This document shows, piece after piece, positions 1 through 11,558 of a stretch of DNA of 64,000 bases. The stretch spans positions 27,480,043 through 27,544,042 of the forward strand of contig NC_059292.1 in the NCBI RefSeq assembly GCF_017591435.1, written 5' to 3'. How positions within the stretch are numbered: position 1 is the stretch's first letter; every line of letters begins with the position of its first letter. Source of the DNA: Portunus trituberculatus (lineage: Eukaryota > Arthropoda > Malacostraca > Decapoda > Portunidae). A program made the position numbers and the translations under genes. A model generated the notes under the pieces. That model was not told where the DNA came from. It did no database searches and was given only the letters and a program-made list of their open reading frames with translations.

Positions 1-750
1 AGCACTGGTTCTGGGTGGTATGTATACTGTTATAATATTAATGTCCCTCTTACCATCTGTTATAAGCATACTTATCACTTCCTCATTTCCCATACTAAAG
101 TTCACCTCCTTCACTATCAGATCTTCCTTAGTAAGAACCATTATACCACCACCTACTTTATTTTTTCTATCATTTCTCCATACTTTGTAGTGTTTTACAT
201 CAAACCAATCTAGCTTTATTTCGGGCCTTAACTTTGTTTTCACCACACATTATGTCTGGTTCATTGTTTCTTTGGTAATCCATACATTCTAGCCTCTTAG
301 ACAGAAATTCATCTATATTCGTGTAAGTCACTTGAATTCCATTCCTAATCTCTTTCTTCCATGTTTCAGTCAGTGTAATGTCTATTCCATCTGTTTTATC
401 CACCACTTCTTCAGCCTTCCATTTCTCATCCTCCAAAAAAACTTGGTCTTTTCCTCCTCTGTTTTTTCCTCATTCTTCTCTCTCACTTCAGTTACAAGCT
501 CTTTCATTTTCATTCTTTCATCCTGTGTCATATTTCTTATGTAAATTGTTTTGGTTTCCTCATAGTCTTTAAGTTTCCAGGCCCTTCTCAGCAAGGTCTC
601 GGCTGCCACCTGAGACTTTAATTTCAATTTTAATGGTCTACTCTTGCCTTCTTCAAAAGCTCCTAGTCTCACACTTTCCTCTACCTCAGCATATAGGCAT
701 TCTTCCTCCTCAGAGATCTTATTCAGTAAAAACTTAATCCTGTCATTTTC
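1..750 (-). mobile_element. CR1-like retrotransposon, truncated 5' copy
   Basis: On the - strand this segment holds the end of a coiled-coil ORF1 and the start of the endonuclease ORF2. It is nearly identical to 4169-4920; the clear difference is a 2-bp deletion (caccacatt against caccacacatt) that breaks the endonuclease frame. It stops abruptly at 750, where + strand reverse-transcriptase sequence begins. It looks like a 5'-truncated sister of the element at 2021-5743, with its 3' part off the left edge. Confidence 0.8.
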
Positions 751-2020
751 ATTACAGGAGATAACAGTGCACAAAGATGTTGGAAGGTTTTTGGATAAGT
801 TGGAAGTCAGAAAAGCTATGAGGCCAGTTGGTGTATCAGGCTGGGTGTTAAAAGAATGTAAAGAGCATCTACTGGATCCAATTTGGGAAATAATATAAGT
901 TCAATAAATGAGGGGAATGTTCCACTAGAATGGAAGAGAGCCAATGTATTACCGATATTTAAAGGAGGAAAGGCAACTGAACCACTAAACTACAGGCCAG
1001 TGTCATTGACAAGTGTCTTGGGGAAGTTATGTGAAATAATTATTAAAGAAAAATGGGTTAAATTTTTAGAAGAGGAGCAAGTCATATAGAACAGACAATA
1101 TGGGTTCAGGACAGGGAGGTCATGTGTATCAAACTTATTAAGCTTGTATTCGAGACTTATTGCAGGACTTGAAAACAGATGGATGGATAGACAAAGTATA
1201 CCTAGATATTAAAAAGGTTTTTGATAAAGTTCCTCATGGAAGACTACTTTGGAAACTAGAGAACAGGAGGACTGTGAGGAACCTTGCTCAAATGGACAAG
1301 AGATTATTTTAAGGATAGAGAAATGAGAACTGCGATCAGAGATACTTACTCATCTTGGGGTAAAGTAACTAGCAGAGTGCCACAAAGGTCAGTGTTAGCC
1401 CCCATTATGTTTCAGGTTTATGTAAATGACATTCACATTGGGATAAATAGTTATATAAATTTATTCGCTGATGCTGCAAAGCTGCTAAGAGTTATCAAAA
1501 CCAGAGAGGACTGTCTGCTGTTGCAGGAAGATTTAAACAAGATCTATGAGTGAGCAGGAAGTGGAAATTGGAGTTTAATGCCAAGAAATGTCACATAATG
1601 GAACTAGGAAAGAGTAAGAGAAGACTGGTATGGAACTATTTGATGGGAGAGGAGCAAATAATGAAGACTAAGAGGAAAAAGATCTTGGAGTGATCATACA
1701 AGAAAATTTGAGCCCTGATAAACACATAAGCAAGATATTTGGACTATCATATAAAATGTCGACTAATATAAGAGTGGCATTTCATTACATGGATAAAGAT
1801 ATAGTGAAAAAATCATCACAAGCATGATACGCGCAAGGCTGGAATATGCAGCAGTGGTATGGTCTCTGAGCTCTAAAAAGGATATAAGAAAATTTGAAAG
1901 GATACAGAAGATTGCTATAAAGATGGTGCTGGAATTAAAGGACCTAACATATGAACGACTGAAGGAAATGGGATTGCCAACCTTACAAGATAGAAGAGAA
2001 CGTGGAACCTAATAACAATG
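751..2020 (+). mobile_element. CR1-like element, RT part (split by a nested insertion)
   Basis: Broken frames encode typical reverse-transcriptase blocks: EWKRANVLPIFKGGKATEPL, NYRPVSLTSVLGKLCE, VPQRSVLAPIMFQVYVNDI, FADAAKLL, then the CR1-type 3' domain LEYAAVVWSLSSKKDIRKFE and LPTLQDRRERG. The catalytic F-A-D-D has become F-A-D-A and several stops are present, so it is dead. It breaks off near 2020 where an antisense element has inserted; the rest resumes at 5744. Confidence 0.85.
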
Positions 2021-2151
2021 TATTTACCTATTTGTGTATTACAGGGCCCGAGCTAAGCTCTCTCTGTCTTGCCTCCTTGGCCACTCATGTCATATCTCTT
2101 TCATCTGATTGACACACACACTGCATCAACGACATCACTGCTCAGTTTATT

Positions 2152-3440
2152 TCACTTATCAATACTACGATGCGGGAAACTGTACTTTCTCACGTCATTT
2201 AGACAGATGTCTTTTATTAGTTTTTTTCCATGTCCTCGGAGATGATTACTTGTGGTCACCTTTATCAACTTTCTGTCCAATAGGTCAATCTTGTTCACCA
2301 ATTTATACATAGTTATCATGTCTTCCCTTGTTCTTCTCTCTTCTAATGGTGTCAGCCCCAGTTTCCTCAGTCTTTCCTCATAGTCTAACTCCCTAAGTCC
2401 TGGTACCATCCTTGTTGCCACCCTCTGTACCCTTTCCACCTTCACATTTTTTCTTCATATGTGGTGACCAGATGCAAGCTGCATATTCTAACTGGGGTCT
2501 TATTAAAGTGCATAGTATCTTCTTCATCATTCCTTCATCTAGGTAGTGGAATGCAAGACCAATATTTTGAAGGATGTTATATGTTTTCCAAAATATCTTG
2601 TTAATGTGTTTCTCCGGTGACAAAGTGTTTTGCACGGTTACTCCTAAGTCTTTCTCCTCATTGGTCTCTTCAATTTTCTCATCACCCAGCCTGTAATCCC
2701 TGTTTGGTCTGTATCTACTTCTTCCCATTTTCATAACATGGCTCTTGTTCATATTAAATTCCATCTGCCACTCTTTACTCCACTCATATATTTTATCAAG
2801 ATCTTCCTGTAACTTGTTACAATCTTCTTTACTCTCCTCATAATTTTAGTATCGTCTGCAAACATATTCATGTAACTATCAATTCCTACTGGCATATCAT
2901 TAACATAAATCAAAAACATGATGGGACCAAGCACTGACCCTTGTGGAACTCCACTGGTTACGTTTTTCCACTCTGACTTCTTTCCTTTCACCACTGTTCG
3001 CATTTCTCTTCCCACTAAGTAATTTTCCATCCATTTTGCTCTTTTCCACTCTTCGGGACTATTCCTGTTTGTATGGAGGTTTCCACAATATCAAATATGG
3101 GGTTCAACAATTGATCCTTACATTCTTTTAGCAACCTCCCAGATATGCCATCAAGCCCCATTGATTTATTAATATCCAAGTTACTTATAATTTTCCTTAT
3201 ATCTTCTTTAGTAACCATGATGTCCTGCATTTGCTTTATTTCCGTAGGCCTTTTTCCTGTAAAATGCTCCTCCTTTGTAAACACTTTGCAAAAGTTGTTG
3301 TTCAATACTTCAGCTATATCTCTAGCATCCTTATATACTTCTTCCCCATTTTTTACTTTTTCTATTGCCTCCCTTTTATTTAGTTTTCCATTTATGAATT
3401 TGTAAAACATTTTAGGGTCACTATCACAGTTTTCCACCAC
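2152..3440 (-). pseudogene. CR1-like ORF2, reverse-transcriptase part (core deleted)
   Basis: Fragments give FYKFINGKLNKREAIEKVKN, the thumb-proximal DINKSMGLDGISGRLLKEC, then after a jump near 3045 ENYLVGREMRTVVKG, SGVPQGSVLGPIMFLIYVND, the catalytic FADDTKIM, and the 3' domain LEYAACIWSPHMKKKCE. Compared with the + strand copy at 36992-39975, the NYRP and KAFDKVPH blocks are missing. The flanking frames are also shifted. Confidence 0.8.
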
Positions 3441-3608
3441 TCTCTGTTCATATTCCTTTGTGTTGTTCTCCTTACTTCAACATATCTATTCCTTGCTGTT
3501 TTGTAGACTTCTCTTGATAATAATTCACTGTTTTTCTTAAGTTTCTTCCATGCCTTTCCTTTGTTCTTTTTGCTTCTTCTCAATTTCTATTAAACTACTG
3601 TTTATTAT

Positions 3609-4606
3609 TTAAGTCCTCTTTCCGTGATATGGCACAAACTTCTTCACAGCAGAGTTATATAAATCCATAGATTTATCATATTTCAATTGCATATCCCCTT
3701 CCTGGTATACCACAGACCAGTCAATTTCATTAAAGAACTCTCTTGTATGGTTATAATTTGTCCTGACATAATTTAGTTTTTCCTCCCTGTACTCCACACT
3801 CTTTTCCGTGCTTAATTCCGTATCCAGCTCAAAACTTAGGACATCATGGTCGCTTTTCCCCAAGGGACATTCATGTTCAATTTCCTCTTTTAGGGAGATG
3901 CCCCTGGTAAATACCAGATCCAACCTCGCTGCAACATCCTGTCCCCTGCACCTTGTTGGTGATCTCACCCACTGTGTCATCAAGTTATTTGTTGCTATGT
4001 TTAACAATTCCTCTGCCCACTCACCACCATTCACCACTTCGTAGTCTTCCCACACTATTTCCTTACAATTAAAGTCCCCGACTATCATCACTCTATCCTT
4101 TCTGGTGAGTTCCTGCTTCATTCTCTCCAGAGTATTTCTCATCACCATTTGATACTGTTCATATTCCAAGCACTGGTTCTGGGTGGTATGTATACTGTTA
4201 TAATATTAATGTCCCTCTTACCATCTGTTATAAGCATACTTATCACTTCCTCATTTCCCATACTAAAGTTCACCTCCTTCACTATCAGATCTTCCTTAGT
4301 AAGAACCATTATACCACCACCTACTTTATTTTTTCTATCATTTCTCCATACTTTGTAGTGTTTTACATCAAACCAATCTAGCTTTATTTCGGGCCTTAAC
4401 TTTGTTTTCACCACACACATTATGTCTGGTTCATTGTTTCTTTGGTAATCCATACATTCTAGCCTCTTAGACAGAAATTCATCTATATTCGTGTAAGTCA
4501 CTTGAATTCCATTCCTAATCTCTTTCTTCCATGTTTCAGTCAGTGTAATGTCTATTCCATCTGTTTTATCCACCACTTCTTCAGCCTTCCATTTCTCATC
4601 CTCCAA
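3609..4606 (-). pseudogene. CR1-like ORF2, APE-type endonuclease part
   Basis: Two overlapping frames (4142-4606 and 3609-4169) together give the endonuclease: VTYTNIDEFLSKRLECMDYQ and KVGGGIMVL, then VMIVGDFNCKEIVWEDYE, AARLDLVFTRGI and CPLGKSDHDVLSFEL. The G-D-F-N and S-D-H-D catalytic signatures of exonuclease-III-like LINE endonucleases are intact; a frameshift near 4150-4169 separates the parts. Confidence 0.8.
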
Positions 4607-5043
4607 AAAAACTTGGTCTTTTCCTCCTCTGTTTTTTCCTCATTCTTCTCTCTCACTTCAGTTACAAGCTCTTTCATTTTCATTCTTTCATCCTGTGTCA
4701 TATTTCTTATGTAAATTGTTTTGGTTTCCTCATAGTCTTTAAGTTTCCAGGCCCTTCTCAGCAAGGTCTCGGCTGCCACCTGAGACTTTAATTTCAATTT
4801 TAATGGTCTACTCTTGCCTTCTTCAAAAGCTCCTAGTCTCACACTTTCCTCTACCTCAGCATATAGGCATTCTTCCTCCTCAGAGATCTTATTCAGTAAA
4901 AACTTAATCCTGTCATTTTCCTTATCCCTCTTATCTTGCCAGTTCCTGTTAGTTTCCTCCCTCAAACCTGTTATGATCACGCATTTTTTCTTTTCAGCAA
5001 TATCTTTCACCACATACTCTTTTTCCTTCAATGCCTTTACCAT
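4552..5043 (-). CDS. CR1-like ORF1, RNA-binding part
   Basis: 163 codons from MVKALKEKEYVVKDIAEKKK. It includes CVIITGLREETN, a hydrophobic strand plus loop like an RRM of L1/CR1 ORF1, then EEEECLYAEVEESVRLGAFE and RPLKLKLKSQVAAETLLRRA, a pattern shared by ORF1 C-terminal domains. Its end overlaps the ORF2 start (ATG at 4606) by 55 bp in another frame, typical of bicistronic LINEs. It may be the continuation of the preceding ORF by reinitiation or an old frameshift. Confidence 0.65.
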   Translation of the reverse strand: MVKALKEKEYVVKDIAEKKKCVIITGLREETNRNWQDKRDKENDRIKFLLNKISEEEECLYAEVEESVRLGAFEEGKSRPLKLKLKSQVAAETLLRRAWKLKDYEETKTIYIRNMTQDERMKMKELVTEVREKNEEKTEEEKTKFFWRMRNGRLKKWWIKQME

Positions 5044-5044
5044 T

Positions 5045-5497
5045 TCACTGTGTAATCACTTTATTTTCTTCTTGCTTTTTCATTATCTCCTTAAAGGACT
5101 TTAGTACTTCTTGGTGTTCATGTTTCACTTCCTTCATCTTGGCATCAATTAGGTTAAGGCATTCCTCTTTCCCCAAGTCTCCTTCGGATATTTCCTTTTC
5201 CATTTCGAGGAGTTTAGCCTTCATCTCGTCACATTGTTTCCTTAGATGTTGATTTTCTTTCTCCATTTCCACTTTTTCTTTCAATAGCTCTTTGTTCTCT
5301 CTCGTTAACATATAGATTTCTTTTTTGAAGGTATCGTTCTCTGCTATGACTCTATCTAGCTTTTCTTCTATGGATCTAATATTTAGAAACTTACTTTCTA
5401 ATGCCTGAATTCTTGCATCCATGTTGAATTTACCTAGTCCACTTGGAGTGGTCACAAAACCCTCGAAGTCACACACATTTCTAGGAGTACTTGTCAT
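5045..5497 (-). CDS. CR1-like ORF1, coiled-coil part
   Basis: 150 codons start at MTSTPRNVCDFEGF. From about residue 25 the protein is rich in Glu/Lys/Leu heptads (LESKFLNIRSIEEKLDRVIA; KELLKEKVEMEKENQHLRKQ), a long coiled coil as found in ORF1 proteins of CR1/L1-type elements, which trimerise and bind element RNA. It ends KVITQ-stop. The next ATG follows the stop by one base (TGAAATG), opening the second ORF1 piece. The retroelement role comes from the position upstream of the endonuclease ORF. Confidence 0.65.
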   Translation of the reverse strand: MTSTPRNVCDFEGFVTTPSGLGKFNMDARIQALESKFLNIRSIEEKLDRVIAENDTFKKEIYMLTRENKELLKEKVEMEKENQHLRKQCDEMKAKLLEMEKEISEGDLGKEECLNLIDAKMKEVKHEHQEVLKSFKEIMKKQEENKVITQ

Positions 5498-5743
5498 GAT
5501 TGCTATTGCCAGCTGTTTCGGCCAAAACAAAACAAAAAACACCGCCGACACTCTTCAATCAGGGACCATTCTCCATTTTCTCTTGAAAATGGCCCACTTT
5601 CTGTACTTTTCGAGAGTAGGACACTACACAGGACACTAACTATACCCACAGAGATACCCGGGCCCTGCAAACACCATAGGTAATTTCTCCCTCTCCCCGG
5701 TCCTCAGCCGGAGACGAGCCATCTTCAGGACTTCCTCTCTCGG

Positions 5744-6056
5744 CGTTATAAGATAGTAAATGATATTGAAAAAATAGATAAAGAAGACCTGGTGCTGTTG
5801 ACAGTAGAAGATGGAAGGACAAGAGGACATGAAAAGGAGATCAGGATGAGGCAGTGTGTGAAAGATATTGGAAAATACACCTTTCCATACAGAATGGTGG
5901 AAAAATGGAATGCATTGGATAATTAAATTGTTACAGCACATAGTGTGCATAACTTTAAAGAAAAATTAGATAAATGGAGACATGGAGACAGGACACTATG
6001 AGCCTCGCTCGAATCCTGTACAATACAACTAGGTAAGTACGCACACACATTTATCC
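5744..6056 (+). mobile_element. 3' end of the CR1-like element split at 2020
   Basis: The reading continues from 2020: KIVNDIEKIDKEDL, RTRGHEKEIRMRQC, FPYRMVEKWNALDN and VHNFKEKLDKWRHGD, the C-terminal domain of this family. It is followed by the 3' tail tacaatacaactaggtaag, shared by the other copies in the window. Confidence 0.8.
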
Positions 6057-7159
6057 CACTCTCATAACGTTAAAGTGATTAAGACAACCCATCCCCCAAG
6101 AAAAAAAAAAGTCTGTCTCCTACTCAGAGCCCATGTCCAATAGAGAGAGGGAAGAGAAGGGGGATGTTAGGCTGAGAGATGTTTTGCTATATTGGTAACA
6201 GTGTACATCTGGCTGAGAACTGGCAACTGCTGGCAACCCAAAACCCATGCAGCTGAGAGGTAGGTGACGTGATAACTATTCCGTGGTAGTGCCTGTTAGG
6301 CTAGGTGACGTTGGGGGTTAGCAGCTAAACACATTAGTAAATAGAGTGGAATCCCTTATTAGTTGAAGTTTATCCTACTGATTTCAAGACACTGTGTGGG
6401 CAAAATAATGCTTTTTCTAATGATTTATGCAGTAATGGACTGTGTTTTAAATCATCTGAATTAATCAAAACCTAAAATTAACTTACCAAGTCTTAAGATG
6501 AAATTGCTAAGTCATATCAGTATCAGCCTATTCAGTGTTGTATCTCACAAAGCTTTCACTGCATCTCAATTTTACTCTCAATCAACAAGGACGTCCTTGA
6601 TCAAACGTATACTTATACGTGTTTTCATGAGGTATAGTAGTAAAATTTGCATTTTAACATTACATCCTAACTTTATTCCCAGTAAGCTTGGGGATCTGGT
6701 GAGAAAGTAGGGTTTTTATTTTGGGGGAAGCCAAACTTTGCTGATTTTGAAAAATCCATATTTTGAAAACTAAAAAATTTCTTACCCAACCTAACCTACC
6801 CATAGGACTTTGACCTTCCTGAAGAACACTAACCTAACCTAATAAGTGAATGAACCTCTTTAAGGAGACTAACCATAACCAAACCTGATCTTAAGAGTCA
6901 TTGTCTTTTATTTATTTACAATTTTAATCATTGTTGGCATTCTCTAATTCTTCTAACGGTCGATCTGTGATTTTGCATCAATACTCTGGTGTTGCAGTGT
7001 CATAGTGGTGGAAAAACTTCTTGGCAAGCTGCTCAAGGTGATGGGTGTGGCAGGTGTGCAGGGTGTCAAAGGCTTAAGAACAAAAAAAAAAAGGAGGGAA
7101 GCTGCAAGAGACTGTCAGGCCTACACATGGCAGTCCATGTATGAGGAAAGCTGCTTAAT
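6057..7159. other. No gene recognised
   Basis: About 1.1 kb without a coding signal. A short CCTAACC-rich patch (cccaacctaacctaccc; ctaacctaacctaa) lies at 6784-6844. An upstream Fip1 exon was looked for and not found. Confidence 0.5.
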
Positions 7160-8440
7160 TCCTTATATCATCCTCATCCATGAATTTATCTAATCATTTT
7201 TTTAAAGCTCCCTATTGATACAGCACTAACAACATGACTACTGAGTTCATGCCACTCATCAACCTCAATCTTGCTTCATAAGAAATATGTCTCATTCCCT
7301 GTATCCTTTAGACATTCTCCCTAACACTGATTCTAGAAAACTTGTATCCTTCCTGTAATGTGGGGACCAAAACTGTATCACATAATTTAGATGCAGTCTA
7401 ACCAGTGCCAAATATAATTTTAATGTTACTTTGGGATCTCTGCTTTTAACATTCGTAAAAATTAATCCTAGTACTACCTTATTTACCTTATTTCTAGCCT
7501 GTATGTTTTGTTTTCTTAGACAAAGATCAGTGTTAACTATAACTCCTAAATCTTTTTTATATTTTGAACCTACCAGGGCCTCGTTTCTTTTGTATCTATT
7601 GAGTGGATTTCCTCTATCTACTCCAAGTACTTTGCATTTGTTAATGTTGAACTGCATTTGCCATCTGTCTCTCCATTTATTCATTCTATCCAAATCTGCC
7701 TGCAAGGTGATAGCATCTGAATCATACCCAATCAGTCTACCTATCTTTGTGTCAGCTGCAAATTTACTAATATCTCTACTAATTCCACTATCAAATATAT
7801 ATTAGAAATAACAATAGCTGTAAAACTATTCCCTGTGGCACCCCACTAATTACTTGACCCCACTCAGAATTAGAGCTGTTTATTACTAATGTTGTTTATC
7901 ACTTAATCATGACTTTATCCAACCTAATATTTTTCCTCTATCCCATGCTCCCTAACCTTTCTCAAGAGCCTCTGATGTGGTGCCTTATCAGAAACTTTAC
8001 TAAAATGTAGATAAAGGATGTCATAATTATTACCATTAACTGCCACCTCATAAACTTTACTATAACAACTCAACAAGTTTTTAAGGCATGAATTTCCCTT
8101 TGTGAAGCCATGGTGAAAGTGGTTTATCAAGTTGTGTTTGTCTAGATGCTCCCTAATATTCTTCACTTATTGACTCCATTAATTTACCTACAATTGAAGC
8201 TAAGCTGACAGGTCTATGATTAGATGTTAGGGTTTTATCTCCTTTCTTAAATATGGGTAAAATATGGGCTTGCCTCCACATTATTGGTACCTTACCTGAC
8301 TGTAGTACCATCCTAAAAATTGATGCTGTAATGGTTCACTGATGACCTCCTTGTATTCCTAAAGTACTCTTGGATATATTTCATAAGGTCCTGGTGACTT
8401 TAATTTTTTTAATTAATGTACCTCATGTTCTGTCATCTCC
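7160..8440 (-). mobile_element. Second CR1-like family, decayed RT
   Basis: On the - strand, pieces give LDKHNLINHFHHGFTKGNSC, a palm remnant (HFSKVSDKAPHQRLL), then LDRMNKWRDRWQMQFNINKC, KKDLGVIV, and RKDTSFLESVLGRM. These are CR1/L2-type RT and 3'-domain blocks but differ from the other copies here, so a separate family. Many stops and frameshifts. A Jockey-like element adjoins it on the right with its poly(A) tail. Confidence 0.75.
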
Positions 8441-8441
8441 T

Positions 8442-8482
<41 letters not shown>

Positions 8483-10430
8483 TTACAAGGGCACTGGCCA
8501 AGGGAAAACAAAGTGTTGGAAAAAAAATCCGCTGGTTGCCAGGCCCTGTTAAGAGGAAAGTAGGAGAAAGAGAAAAAACAAAAAAATCTAAAAGGAGGGT
8601 CCAGTTAACATAAGAGGTGTCTTGACACTCCTCTTTTGAAAGAGTTTAAGTCATAGGCAGGTGGAAATACAGACACAGGTAGAGAGTTCCAGAGTTTACC
8701 AGTGTAGGGAATGAAGGAGTGAAGATACTGGTTAACTCTTGCATTAGGAAGATGGACAGAATAGGGATGAGAAGTAGAGAGTCTTGTGCAGCGAGGCCGC
8801 AGGAGGTGGGAAGGCATGCAGTTAGCAAGTTCAGAAGAGCAGACAGCATGAAAACAGCGGTAGAAGACAGATAAAGATGCAACATTGCGGCGGTGACTTA
8901 AAGAATCAAGACAGTCAGTTAGAGGAGAAGAGTTGATAAGACGAAAAGCTTTAGATTCCACCTTGTTTAGTAAAGCTGTGTGTGTGGATCCCCCCCAGAC
9001 ATGAGAGCCATACTCCATACACGGGCAGATAAGGCCCCTGTACAGAGCAAGCAGCTGGGAGGGAGAGATAAATGGACGAAGACGCCACAGGACACCTAAC
9101 TTCTTGGAAGCTGATTTAGCAAGAGTAGAGATGTGAAATTTCCAGTTTAGATTTTTAGTGAAGGATAGACCGAGTGTGTTTAATGTAGAGGAGAGGGGAA
9201 GTTGAGTGTTATTGAAGAAGAGAGGATAGTTGTCTGGAAGGTTATGTCGAGTAGATAGTTGTAGAAATTGAGTTTTTGAGGCATTGAACAAAACCAGGTT
9301 TTCTCTGCCCCAATCAGAAACAAGTGAAAGATCAGAAGTTAGGCGTCCTATAGCATCTCGCCTTGAGTCATTTAATTGTTGTTGGTTTGGGCGTCTGTTG
9401 AACGCTGTTGAATAATGCAAGGTGGTATCATCAGCATAGGAGTGGATAGGGCATTGAGTCAGATTTAGGAGATCATTGATGAATAATAGAAAGAGAGTGG
9501 GTGATAGGACAGAACCCTGTGGAACACCACTGTTGATAGTTTTAGGAGAAGAACAGTGACCGTCTACTACAGCAGCAATAGAACGATCGGAAAGGAAACT
9601 GGAGATGAAGGTACAGAGAGAAGGATAGAATCCGTAGGAGGGTAGTTTAGAAATTAAAGATTTGTGCCAGACTCTATCGAAGGCTTTCGATATGTCAAGG
9701 CCGACAACAAAGGTTTCACCAAGTCCCTAAAGAGGATGACCAAGATTCAGTTAGGAAAGTAAGAAGATCACCAGTAGATCTGCCTTTACGGAAACCATAC
9801 TGGCAATCAGAGAGAAGGTTGTGAGCTGATAGATACCTCATTATCTTCCTATTAAGGATAGACTTAAAGGCTTTAGAAAGGCAGGAAATCAAAGCTATAG
9901 GGCGGTAGTTAGAAGGATTGGAGTGGTCACCTTTTTTAGGGACAGGTTGAATGTGAGCAAACTTCCAGCAAGAAGGATAAATAGAAATAGAGAGACACAG
10001 ATGAAAGAGTTTGACCAGGCAGTGAGCGAGTTCGGAAGCACAGTTTTTGAGAACAACAGGAGGGACTCCATCCGGACCGTAAGCCTTCCGAGAATCAAGG
10101 CCAGAGAGGGCCAGGAAAACGTCTTTATAAAGAATTTTAATTTTAGGGATGAAGTAGTCAGAGGGTGGAGGAGTAGGAGGAATATGCCCAGAATCATCCA
10201 AAGTTGAGTTGGTAGCAAAGGTTTGAGCGAAGAGTTCAGCTTCTCACTCTCTTCTGATCTAAAAATCTGTTTGCTATCTCCTTGTGTTTGATATAAGTGG
10301 GGCCTAGGATATGCCTTACAGACATTTTCTGCATCCACTCGGGTTGTGGTGCTAGGTTAAGGAAAGACATAAGCTTTAGGAATAGATGCTTGCCAGCTTA
10401 GGTGTTGGAGTCCCCAAGAATCTTTGCTGA
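8441..10430 (-). mobile_element. Jockey-like non-LTR element, 3' half with poly(A)
   Basis: Poly(T) on the + strand at 8444-8479 marks the 3' poly(A) tail. Reading leftwards: YGPDGVPPVVLKNC, SCWKFAHIQPVPKKGD, NPSNYRPIALISCLSKAF, YGFRKGRSTGDLL, ISKAFDRVWHK, NSGVPQGSVLSP and the catalytic SYADDTTLH, followed by a long C-terminal part. One missing base near 9725 shifts the frame. Similar sequence recurs at 49081-52110 and 53715-54035. Proteins of this type are often annotated as 'transposon BS' RT; Jockey-like is my clade guess. Confidence 0.85.
8605..9420 (-). pseudogene. Jockey-like RT C-terminal ORF
   Basis: An open stretch of 271 codons encodes the part after the catalytic YADD: RLTSDLSLVSDWGRENLVLF, NASKTQFLQLSTRHNLPD, LGLSFTKNLNWKFHISTLAK, LYRGLICPCMEYGSHVWGG and a tail ending FKRGVSRHLLC. 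It is the RT thumb and C-terminal domain, unusually intact for this window, which points to a rather young copy. Confidence 0.8.
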
Positions 10431-11310
10431 ATGTAACTGAAGGTCCTTCCATGAGCCTAAAAATGTGGAAGAAATTGTACTAATCTCTTGGGTACTCATA
10501 ACTCTTCTATTAATAAATATGTACTAGAAATGACATGAAAAGAAAATTGGTAGATAGGCTGATTTAATAAATGTGGAAAGCAAAATAAGATAGATGTTGC
10601 AGGGAAATAATGGAGGAAAGTGTTCAATTATAAAACAAGAGAAAAATGTACGAGAACTGGAAATAAATGTGTAAAAATTAACATAATTAAAGGAATTTTA
10701 AAGATGCATTATTGAAAGGTGTAAAGGGAAACTCAAACTCTTCTTCAAGTTTGTCAGTGGAAAATTTAAATGGAAATATGTAATTGATAAGCTAAAAGAA
10801 ATAATTTATGATACTCTTGAAAGTAAGTCTTAGATAATGTGTAAAACAGAGAATTGTAGATTTTGGTAATATTTCTTTATGAAAGAATTGTAAGAAAGGG
10901 TCTGGGCAAGGATAACAAAAATGGGTTGGGGAAAAAAAAGAAGAAAAAAAAGCTTACTGAGGATCCTAAATGAGATTGTTCTGTGTGTCTGTACATGGAA
11001 ACAAGCAGGAATTTGTCAAAGAACATGTTTCTAAAAAATTGTAGTAAAAAGCTTCAATATTGGTGATACACTTGGTATTCATATTAATAGGAGTTATATT
11101 TATGCCTATGTGAATGTTACAGTGCAGTATTTTGTGCTTTCACTTGTTTTTGTAGATGTGCTAATTTCTTTAGGGATGATCCTGGTGTACCTTTGTTTAT
11201 AGTAACTTTAAGATCTATAAAATGTATAATACAGCACAGATAAAATTTTGCGTGAATGTATAGATTTATAGGTGATTGTAGCAATACTAAATGTTCCTTT
11301 TTCTTTACAG
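10431..11310 (+). other. Intron or 5' flank with a faint CR1-like remnant
   Basis: Nothing convincing except 10700-10860, where GKLKLFFKFVSGKFK followed by VIDKLKEIIYDTLES resembles the segment before the RT domain of the CR1-like copies (KMFYKFINGK...). It is badly decayed. The rest is A/T-rich. Confidence 0.35.
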
Positions 11311-11431
11311 GAAAATGGCAAAGAAGATTCAGCTGCAGAAGGAAGTGGAGAAGGACAAGATGCTGGGAAGGATAAAGATGAAGATATGGATAAAGACAAA
11401 GATAAAGATGGAGAGGATAGAGAAGATAAAG
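11311..11431 (+). CDS. Fip1: Fip1 visible exon 1 (acidic region)
   Basis: The acceptor is ttctttacag and the donor AAAG/gtattt. The 121 nt encode 40 residues starting ENGKEDSAAEGSG and continuing as an Asp/Lys-rich stretch, ending in phase 1. This fits the acidic region that precedes the Fip1 motif. The donor lies only about 45 bp before a long (TA)n tract and the 3' end of an antisense CR1-like element. Confidence 0.8.
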
Positions 11432-11476
11432 GTATTTAGTAGTACGTTTTTCTATGTGGGGTGTGTGTGTGTGTGT

Positions 11477-11558
<82 letters not shown>

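Larger units (their letters stand above)
2021..5743 (-). mobile_element. Near full-length CR1-like retrotransposon, nested
   Basis: Read on the - strand it has a 5' leader (about 5743-5498), ORF1 in two pieces, ORF2 with an APE-type endonuclease and reverse transcriptase, and a 3' end finishing in the family tail (ttacctatttgtgta on the + strand at 2021). It sits inside the + strand element: the M-Y-K-I-V-N reading of that element is cut at about 2020 and continues at 5744. It lacks about 350 bp of the RT core, so it is probably not autonomous. Confidence 0.85.

Noticed and set aside
3145..3405. Hydrophobic + strand frames over 3100-4050 and 4500-5250
   Set aside because: They are antisense shadows of the Lys/Glu-rich LINE proteins on the - strand.
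6057..11310. Upstream Fip1 exon with the conserved Glu/Trp-Leu-Tyr-Gly segment
   Set aside because: No such codon run with splice sites was found; the exon is probably left of the window.
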